Source: Bolinopsis microptera | Taxonomy: Eukaryota > Ctenophora > Tentaculata > Lobata > Bolinopsidae | Assembly: GCF_026151205.1 (NCBI RefSeq) | Contig: NW_026971858.1 | Coordinates: forward strand, 1-27,605 | Length of the DNA: 27,605 bases | Direction of reading: 5' to 3' | Shown here: piece by piece, positions 20,126 to 27,605 of the stretch | How positions within the stretch are numbered: position 1 is the stretch's first letter | Layout: every line of letters starts with the position of its first letter | Program-made: the position numbers and the translations under genes | The notes under the pieces: generated by a model | Seen by the model: the letters and a program-made list of their open reading frames with translations, nothing else | Told to the model about the DNA's origin: nothing | Database searches by the model: none

Positions 20126-21170
20126 ACAGACGGGTCTCTATCAAAACTCCGGAAGGGGGGCCCCGGGTAAAAATCCATCACGACTTGACCAAAACAAACC
20201 TAACCCCCGGAAAGAAAGATCTTCCAAAACTCCCTGGGGTTAAAAGCAACCGGGGCCCCACCAGCCAAGCCCCACGCAAATCATAAAAAGCCTTTCAAGT
20301 TATCCTTCATCCCAAACCCCCCAATTCACACACATTTATAGGGGCCCCCATAACCCCCCCCTCCCCCTTACAAGCAATTTCCCTCGCCTTTTTCAAACGA
20401 GGGACCCGAAAAAAAAAAACTTTTTTTATGACCCCCCTTAACGCCCCTCGGATCGAAAAAAAACACTCCCCCAGAGATTCCGTGGATCGCCCCGCCCCCA
20501 AAAAATTTGGGGGTTGTGGGGAAAGAAAAAAAGCGGATGAGCCCTGGGGGGCCAAGCCTTTTGGGACACCAGCGAACACGTTTTTTGAAAAAACCCCAAT
20601 CCCCCAAAAAATTACATCAAACGACAAAAAACAAAACAAAAAGGTCCACAGACTGAATCAGGGGATAATTTTTTGGTTAACGGATTGGGGCCCCCCAACC
20701 ACCCAAAAAAAAAACACTTGGGGCCAAAAAACACCAAAATAATCAATAAATATAAACACGTCCCACTCATCAAAAAATAGGGGGGGGGGAAAAATAGAAA
20801 AACCGCCCCCGCCCACCCTAAATTTTACGGGGGCCCCACTGTGGGGTTTAAAACAAACCCCCCTCCCACACCACCGCAAATCAAGCCCACCATTTCTTGG
20901 GTCCTATGTTGGGCGGGGGAGGAGGGAAACTGTCTCAAAAACCCCCCTTTTCCCTTGGGGGCATTTGCCCAGCTATTTGCCCCCCCAACTAAGAGGTTTC
21001 AATACTTTCGGGACAACTACCCTCCCCCCGGTCCAACGACATATTCGACAAACCACCACAATTTTTCCAAAAATCCCCCAATTCCAAAAAACCGAAAACC
21101 GCTTTTTTGTTTCCAGAGAAAAGGGAAAACCCGACGGCGTAAAATTAGGGGGCATTAACAAAAATTCAAA
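20126..21170 (+). pseudogene. RNase H and CCHC region of LINE D, frame unreadable
   Basis: ACA GAC GGG TCT at 20,126-20,137 encodes T-D-G-S, the first catalytic motif of RNase H, followed by words for T-P-E-G, then the region equivalent to the start of LINE A near 20,195. The GCGGATGAG word (A-D-E) lies near 20,532, and the Cys finger region (GTCCTATGTT...GGAAACTGTCTCA) is at about 20,901-20,938. Order and spacing match LINE A plus its missing 5' portion. Stops and shifts here are mainly sequencing noise, so whether this copy was intact is unknown. The gene would serve the element's own retrotransposition. Confidence 0.65.
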
Positions 21171-21383
21171 AGCAGCCCGCCTTAACGATTTTTTTAAAAC
21201 CATCGTACCAAAAGCGCGGGGGTTTTCCCCCCCTTTTAATCATTACCAAACCCCCCCCCCCACCCCCAAATTTTCCCACAAATGTTTGTCCCCCCCCCCA
21301 AAACCCCCCCCCCCTCCCCGAGGTAGGGGCAAAGCATCTTAAAAAGCTTTTCCCTAGTTGGGCTTTCCCCCCTGCCCCGCCTC

Positions 21384-21387
<4 letters not shown>

Positions 21388-21420
<33 letters not shown>
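21388..21420 (+). repeat. poly-A tail of LINE D
   Basis: About 33 consecutive A directly follow CCTCTCTTAA, the same junction that in LINE A leads into an interrupted A-rich tract. True length is uncertain because homopolymers are inflated in this part. Confidence 0.75.
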
Positions 21421-21422
<2 letters not shown>

Positions 21423-21446
21423 TCCCTTTGGGGTTGTTTTAAACTG
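21421..21446. repeat. target-site duplication, right copy, of LINE D
   Basis: GGTCCCTTTGGGGTTGTTTT begins right after the poly-A run and matches the reverse complement of 9190-9212 with noise. It is followed by sequence colinear with 9189 downward (TTTATCA..., then CACAGGGTGAGG). Confidence 0.65.
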
Positions 21447-21805
21447 GTGGGGGGGGGGTTTTTTTTTCCTTTTTTTTTTTTTATCAAACCCCCCGTCCCC
21501 CCTAAAAAACCCCCCCCCCCCCCCACAGGGTGAGGGAATGTCGATTGCGACCCGGCTTTCATGGGAAAAACCCTGTAAATTTCGGGTACCTCCCAACCGA
21601 AGTTGCTCCCCCCAAAAAGACTGGGCCCGCAGAAAACTTGGGGAAAAACTTGAGGCAGCGGCAGAAGGAATAAGCCTCTTTTTCCCCCTCGGTGAAAAAC
21701 GTTTAACTTGCGGGAAAAAAAAGGGATCCTTCTTTTTTTGTTTTTCGCCCCCCCCCAAAACCCCGTTCCCCCTGGACCATCAAAAATCCTTTTTCCCAAG
21801 GGGGT

Positions 21806-22290
21806 TTGAAAATTAAAATTTTTTGCTCAATGAAAAAAAAATGATTACATTAAAAAAGTGGTTAAAAAAAATCCGTTTTTTTTTTTGGGGGGGAATAAAT
21901 TATCATTTTTTTTCCCCAACACAACAACAAAAAACAGCTTATTTCCCCAAATTTTCCTGACTGGTAACCCCCCTTCTGTCTAAATGGCGAAATTATGGAC
22001 CCCCACCCCCCCCCTCCCCCTTAAAGGGTTTTCTTAAAACCCTTTTTTTAATGGCCACCACCGTGATTGGGGAAAATTTCCCGGGTGCGAAAAAAATGTA
22101 AAAAAAACTGGCCCCTTTATTTTAAGGGGATGAAAGGAACCCTGCTTTTATTCGGGGGGATGTGGGAACCCCTGGCTGGTTAGGGGGAAAACCTGTCCCC
22201 TTAGCAGTAAATAATCTGGTAGGACAGGTGTTCGTGGGGACCCGTTTTTTTCCCCCCCCCCCGGGAAAAAAGGGGCGGGGCCCCTTCTCC
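21806..22290. other. right-arm-only block 1, unidentified
   Basis: Left-arm similarity ends near the equivalent of 8880 and resumes near 22,291 with CCTCCTTCCAGA, the equivalent of about 8895. The noisy sequences at both edges resemble the same left-arm stretch, which would fit an insertion with a target duplication of 20 bases or more. The block is about 480 noisy bases, with no readable frame and no termini that I recognise. Confidence 0.45.
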
Positions 22291-22863
22291 CTTAAATGGC
22301 CGAAAAAAACCCTCCTTCCAGAAACCCCTCCCCGATTTGGGGGTGGTTTTTTCAAATCCCTGAAATAAAAAAGCCGGGGGGAAAAAAAAAACCCTACTGA
22401 AATGTAGGGGGGGAATGGGGAAAACTCGAGCCACCTTTTGGTTTGGAAAGAAAAAAAGTAAAATTTTTAAAAGCTTTTTATATTTTTCAATTTGCGGAAA
22501 AAAACAAAAAATTTTTCTAACCCTTTTTTGGGCCCCAAACAGTTTAAAATTTGTAATAAAATTACACCAATGAAAAACCCAAAATGGAAAACTTAAAGAC
22601 TAATTTTCTAAAAAATCTAAGGGAAGACTATTTTCGGCAGAAATTGGAGCATAAAATAGTCCCCCCCACTTTTATCCAGAAACACTATATGCGGAGTTTT
22701 TTTAGGGGGCCCCCGAAAAAATTTAAACGTGCATGGCATTGGGGCCCGGGGTTAAAAAAAAACCCCCTAAATCTCTAGAAACATGTAAAAAAATTTTCGG
22801 GGGGAAAAAATGGCGGTGGGCCCCCCTTTTTTAAAAATTTTTTAAAAACTGATTAAACGTTTC

Positions 22864-23211
22864 CAGTGGCGTAAAAATTGCCCCTGTTTGGCCCCCCCCC
22901 CTGCCGAAAAAAAAAAAAACGCCCCCCCCCCTGTTTGGCGGGCCCCCCCCCCCCCTTTTTTGGGCCCCCCCAAAATTTAAAAAAATTGGTGATTTTTAAA
23001 AGGGGAAACCCCCGGTAAAAAAACCCTAAAAAAATGGGGTATCTTTGAGCAAAAAAAGCGGGGAGTTTTTTTTGCCTTTTACTTTAGTTGGGTTTTTCCC
23101 AAATTGTCCCAAAAATTCAAACGCCGTTTGGCGCCCCCCCCTAAGGGGGAAAAGGGGCGCCCCCCCCCACAGCGGGGGCAGCAGGGCCCCCTTTCGGGTT
23201 ACACGCCACTG
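22864..23211. mobile_element. hAT-like short terminal-inverted-repeat element (MITE)
   Basis: It begins CAGTGGCGTAA and ends TTACACGCCACTG, inverted termini of at least 11 bp allowing one noise base. CAGTGGCG... termini followed by runs of G or C are well known from non-autonomous hAT elements of animals. Flanks TTAAACGTTTC and TAAAAAAGTTC could be a noisy 8 bp duplication. Length is about 350 noisy bases and no transposase is present. It lies in a right-arm-only block of about 600 bases (22,700-23,320), so part of that difference is explained by its insertion and the rest is not. Confidence 0.55.
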
Positions 23212-23399
23212 TAAAAAAGTTCCCCCTTTTTCCATTTTTTAAATTAAATTTTGTTTTTGGGGAACGTTAAAAATCTTTTGCGGAAAAAACCCCCCTTTTT
23301 TTTTTAAAAAATTTTTTTTTTAGTGGGTTGTACCTAATTAATGGGGGCGGCCCCTAAACTAGGTAAATTTTGCGCCCCTGAAAAACCCCATCAATAAAG

Positions 23400-24560
23400 G
23401 GGAGAAAGAAATCAAGGCAGTTTTTGTGGCAAAAAGAAATCGAAAGGAAAAGTGATTTCCCAAAAATCAGTAGTCCCAAGACAAGAAAAAGGGGTTTTTT
23501 TTGAAAAATTAAAAAAAAGATTAAAAATGGCCCTTTCCCCGGACCCCTTTTGGGGCCCCAAAACTCCCATCGCACCGTTTTTCATTAATTGCAAAACTGA
23601 AAAAACCATTTGCCAGCTAAAAAGTAAAAAAAAAGGGGTTTTTTTTAGGTTTAAAACGTACTGAAAATTAAAAAATAAGGGGTTAAAAAAATTTAAAAAA
23701 AGAAACGAACAAAAAAAAGAAGAAACACGTCCCCCCTGCTAAAAATACATATTCCGAAAAAAAAAAAAAAATTTTTTTTCCGGGGAAAAAATTTCCCAAA
23801 AAATTTTTTAAAATACTTTTTTTCCCCAAAAAAATTTCAAAACCGTTTTGCCGCAAGGGGGGGCAAAACCCCAAAAAAAAAATTTTTGTCGTGCAAGTTT
23901 TAAAAACTAAATTTTTTTACAATCCAAAATAAAAAAATGTTTTTAAAGAAACAATTAATTTCCCAGCTAAACGAACTAAACTGGAACTAATTTTTTTACC
24001 AAAAAAATGGCCTTTGGGGGTTATTTTTCCCCTCTAATAGGGAAAAATATAATAAAATCAAAAATTATAAAACGTTTTTTCCCTCTTGCCCGTTTAAAAT
24101 TTTTTTTTTAAAAAAATTTTTTTTTCCCCTTATAAATATTGATTTGTGATTCAAAGTAAACCTAAACCCAAAAAAAGTCAGTTTCCACCAAAAATAAGTA
24201 TTTTTTTTTTTCTAATCAACTTGGAGGAAAAATTTCCCCTTAAAAAAAAAAACGTTTTCTTAAAGACCCAAAAAAATCTATATAAGACCCTACCATTGAA
24301 GATTAATACTTTTTTCCCCCAGCCACCGTTTGAGCCCTTAATTTTTTTTTTTCTTCTAAAAACCCCAAAAACCTTTTAAAAAACCTAAAAAAGGGTTGGT
24401 TTAATACGGGGCCTAAGAAACTAATATAAAAAAGTCCCCGTTTACTCAAAAAAAAAAGAAAAATTTTTTAAATTTTGTAATCATTCCTGGAGGGAAAATT
24501 TTCACTTAAAAACCGTTCTAATAGACCAAAAAAATTATTAAAAAACCAAAGAAAAAAATT
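23400..24560. other. right-arm-only block 2, unidentified
   Basis: The left arm shows only about 30 bases (near 8400-8430) between anchors that are about 1.16 kb apart here: ACTAGGTAAATTTTGCGC near 23,360 and TTTTTCCGAGCC near 24,568. The block is A- and T-rich with heavy noise. I cannot identify ends, a poly-A tail or coding sequence. Either an insertion in the right arm or a deletion in the left arm is possible. Confidence 0.5.
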
Positions 24561-27159
24561 AAAAAAAATTTTTCCGAGCCCCCCAAACCCGGGCCCCTTT
24601 TTATTGTTTTTTTTTTTCTTGGGGGACCCCATTTTTGGAAATCCCCGTTTTTTAAATTGCTTTTTTTTGATAACTAAAAGTAATAACGTTTTCAAAAGGT
24701 TTTTTTTTACAGTAGGCCCCTCAAAAAGTTGGAAAAACCAAACCCCCCCAATCCAAAAAGGGGAAAAAATTTTGTCCCCCAAGCATAATGAAAAACTAGC
24801 CCCCCGTATTTAAAGGGGGGAAAAACAATGATGAAACTGGGCCCGAAATCAAGACTTTTTTTTGGGGGGTTTCCCCCCGCCAAAAAAAAACCAAAAACCC
24901 CCGTTTTTTTTCCAAACAGTTAAAAATTAAAGTTAAAAACTTTTTTCCCTTTTCCCAATTTTTTGAAACATGGAACCGCCCAAAAAAACGTTCCCAATTT
25001 TTTAAAACGCGCGGAAAATTTAAAACCCCAAATTAAAGAAAAAAAAGAAATGCTGGAAAGAGAAAAATCGTTTTATTTTCCCGGGTTCCCCCGTCGCGCG
25101 GGGGGAAATAATTTTGGTCCCCGTTTTTCATCATTTTTGGGGGTTTTTCCCTTTTTAAAAAAACAATTTCCAGTGCAGAGAGGGGGTTTTTCAGAAACCC
25201 CAAAAATTTTAACTTTTCAAAGGGGTCCCTTTTTACCCCGGGTCGGTAACCTCCCCAGGCTTTTTGCAAAATTTTTTAATTTAAAAACACATTGATTTAA
25301 CATTGAAACTTTAAGGCGATTAAAAAAAATTTTCCATAAAGCAAATTGGGGGGGGAATGGGCGGTTTTAAAACAAACGCCCCCAGGGGAACTACAAGCAG
25401 CAAAATTCCTAAAATTTCCCAAAGGCTATCCGGAGAAAAACAAAAAACAAAATATTATAGTGGAAACCCGGGGGGGGCATGGGCCCCCCCGTGGGGCCCC
25501 ATTCTTGGTCAGGCCCTTGGGGATAGGTTGCATGGATTTAGGTAAGTTTTTTCCCGCTTGCTGTTTGGCGTTTTTTGGGCGGTGGGGCTGGCTGGAAAAA
25601 AATTGGGGGAGAAACCTTTTTTGGGTTTTTGTTTTCCCCCTTTTTTCACCCTTTTTTTTCTCCGCCCAAAAAAACGGTTTAATCCGTGGGAGGGCCCCCC
25701 CCGTTTTAAAAAAAAGTTTTTTCCCTTTTGTTTCCAAAAAAAGTTTTAAAATTTTTTTTTAGCGAACGCGTTCCCAAAAAAAAACCATTTTTAAAAGGGA
25801 AAAGCCGTCGAAATTTTTTCTAAAGTTAAACAAAACCCAAGCATAAGGGGCAAAAAATCATCGATTTTAAAGGCTTTTTTCCCAAAGAGTGAACCGGAAA
25901 AACAAAAAAAAAGAATCCTAATTGCCCCCCGGTGGAGAAAAACCAAAAAAATAGCAAATTTTTTTAATTATGGGGGAAAACGTTTTAAGTAAAAGGGAAA
26001 AAATTTTTTGTTTAAAATTAATTTTTTACCCCTTCAGTTTCGTAAAAAAAAACGTAAAATCCTTCCGTTTTTGGCGTTTTGGGGGGAGGGAAAATAAACC
26101 CCGCTGAAAAGGGAAAAAATAAAAAAAATTACAAACGTTGCAAATTTGTGGGGGGCGTGGGGATATTTATTTAATTTTTAGTGGGCCCCCACTTTTTGCT
26201 TTTTAAATGATTTTCCCCCCCCTGGCACCGTTTAAAAAACTATCGTCCCCCCCCCCCCCACCCCCAAATCCGAAAAAAAGTGTCCCCCTACTTGAGTAAA
26301 AATTTTTTTTGAATTCCGGGCCAGGGGAAAAAAAGGCCTTATTAAAAATTTTTTTTTGCCGCTCCCCCGGTCCCCATCACCGCTTTTTTCCTAATACCGA
26401 AAAAAGGAAAATTTTTTTTTATTTAACAAAAAAACTCGTTTAAAAAAACTCCTTGCCTGATTTTCGAAACCCAAAAAAAAAAAATTGCTTTATATGAAAA
26501 ATTTACTCTTACATAAAAAAAAAAAAATGCTGTTTAGCTGTGAGGGGTTTTTTTGTTTTCCCCCTGAAAAAAAATTTTCCCCAAAGGAAATGGAAATTTT
26601 AATATAAATTTTCCCAAAAAACTTGCAAAAATTTTTCGAGTCCCCCCCCTGAAAATTTTTTAAAAATTTTACATAAAAACACGAACCCCCCATTTTTATA
26701 TTCAATCAAAAATTTTTTACCCCATGCAAAAGGGGGAAAACCAAAAATTTTTTGTGTCGAAAACTAAAACACAAGCAGCCCCCAATTGCCGTTTTTTTTT
26801 AAAAAAAAGGCCCCCGGACTTTTTTACTACAAGTTAAAAACCTTAAAATCAAAGCCCCAAAACAAAAATCAAAACAAAGTTTTAAAAAAAAAAGTAAAAC
26901 CCCTAAACCCCGCAAAAATTTTGGGGCTCTAGCACAACGGCCCCCAGGGGTTTTTTAGTCCCCAAAAATGTTACCTGGGAACCCAAAGGGGTATCATGTT
27001 TATTTAATGAAAAGAGATTTCCGGGGGCCCGGTGAAAAGGCCCCGGGGCCCCCGGGCCCAAAAAAAACAACAAAGCACTCTAAACGCTTTGCGGGAACTT
27101 CTATTATAAAAAAATTTTATGCGCTCGATTTTTTAAAATCCCGACGCGAATAAAAAAAA

Positions 27160-27475
27160 AGCCACTAACTGCTACAAAAACTCCCCCTTTTAACCGAAAA
27201 ATTCCCACTAATGCACTGGCCCCCCCGGGGCCAAATGCGGGTTTTGGGCGCGTTTTTTTAAACAGTTTAGTGGGGGAATTTGGCAGTTTTTGTGGCAGGG
27301 TTTTTGTAGCAGTTTTTTAAATTTGGGGGTTTTGGGGGGGCAGTTTTGTGGGGGGGTTTTTTTTGGGGAGTTTAGTGGCATTTTGTTTGGGGGGTTAGTG
27401 GCAGGGTTTTGTAAGCAGTTAGGGGGGGACAGTTTCTTTTGCAAAATTAGCTCCCCCCTGTGGCAATGCGGGCGC
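27160..27475. repeat. noisy inverted copy of the 10 bp-unit hairpin
   Basis: GCCACTAACTGCTACAAAAA begins the first half. A GC-rich centre (GGGCGCG near 27,247) follows, then AGTTTAGTGG, TTGTAGCAGTT and GTTAGTGGCAG words form the second half, ending with ACAGTTTCTTTTGC, the reverse complement of about 6260-6275. The structure is thus kept in both arms. Confidence 0.75.
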
Positions 27476-27605
27476 AATTTGGGGGGGGTGGTGCTTTTGG
27501 GGGGGGGGAAAATTTAAAAAAATGGCCCCCAATTTTTAAAATTGGCTTTTAAAAATTAAAAAAAAATTTTAAGTGAGAAAAATTCCCCCAACGTGGGACC
27601 CCAGG

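Larger units (their letters stand above)
19323..21420 (+). mobile_element. LINE D: right-arm-only copy of the LINE A family
   Basis: The 3' part from about 20,195 can be matched almost word for word to the reverse complement of LINE A (for example ACATATTCGACAAAC, AACTGTCTCA, CATCAAACGACAAA, AGGTAGG and AAGCATCTT, and CTCTCTTAAAA). The element ends in a run of about 33 A (21,388-21,420) and is flanked by duplicated target sequence whose empty state is seen at 9190-9212. It extends about 0.9 kb (noisy length) further 5' than LINE A and so includes the start of RNase H and probably the end of the reverse transcriptase region. The reading frame cannot be judged because of errors. Confidence 0.82.
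18685..27475 (-). repeat. right arm of the inverted duplication, noisy and longer
   Basis: This is the reverse complement of 6235-9742 with strong sequencing noise and at least four added blocks: LINE D (19,323-21,420), an unidentified block (about 21,806-22,290), a block with a hAT-like element (about 22,700-23,320), and an unidentified block of about 1.1 kb (about 23,400-24,560). Colinearity resumes after each block. Alignment between 25,740 and 27,160 is weaker but of suitable length. The arms are therefore duplicates or alleles that diverged by insertion. Confidence 0.85.

Noticed and set aside
19410-27517. Glycine-, proline-, lysine- and phenylalanine-rich frames on both strands
   Set aside because: They come from inflated G, C, A and T runs; the underlying sequence is LINE D or the inverted arm.

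Overview
The window looks like a piece of an AT-rich animal genome, probably an invertebrate. There is no bacterial gene organisation. Coding signals are short and split by introns or decayed. At least three remnants of non-LTR retrotransposons (LINEs) are present, and there are two spliced exons with an immunoglobulin-like Cys...DYEC pattern. I cannot name the species.

Positions 1 to about 10,020 read as clean, polished sequence. In order they hold: two exons of an immunoglobulin-like gene (1-421); a 66-68 bp minisatellite (about 540-900); a 5'-truncated LINE on the minus strand with a perfect 12 bp target-site duplication (909-1902); a second 5'-truncated LINE on the plus strand with an intact C-terminal frame and a (GTATCCTT)n tail (2903-3640); a decayed third LINE tail (about 4139-4420); a hairpin-rich segment (5018-5265); a GC-rich interspersed repeat present as two diverged copies (5645-5900 and 6030-6290); a large hairpin made of a 10 bp unit (about 6255-6530); further dispersed direct repeats; and a few minus-strand frames that may be exons of unknown genes.

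From about 10,020 onward the sequence is of very poor quality, with homopolymer expansion and neighbour-copying errors that worsen to the end. Open frames there should not be trusted. Despite the noise, 18,685-27,475 can be aligned by eye to the reverse complement of about 6,235-9,742, so the window contains a long inverted duplication with a spacer of about 8.9 kb. The right arm carries sequence missing from the left arm. The best example is a LINE of the same family as the 909-1902 copy (19,323-21,420) that ends in a poly-A run and is flanked by a duplicated target; the matching empty site is intact at 9190-9212. A short hAT-like terminal-inverted-repeat element and two unidentified blocks of about 0.5 and 1.1 kb also occur only in the right arm.

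The arms differ by insertions that look biological. The arrangement is therefore either a real inverted segmental duplication with later transposition, or an assembly join of two haplotypes (or paralogues) in opposite orientation with the second one unpolished. No operon-like or defence-like gene set is visible. The interest lies in the repeat dynamics and in the inverted architecture.
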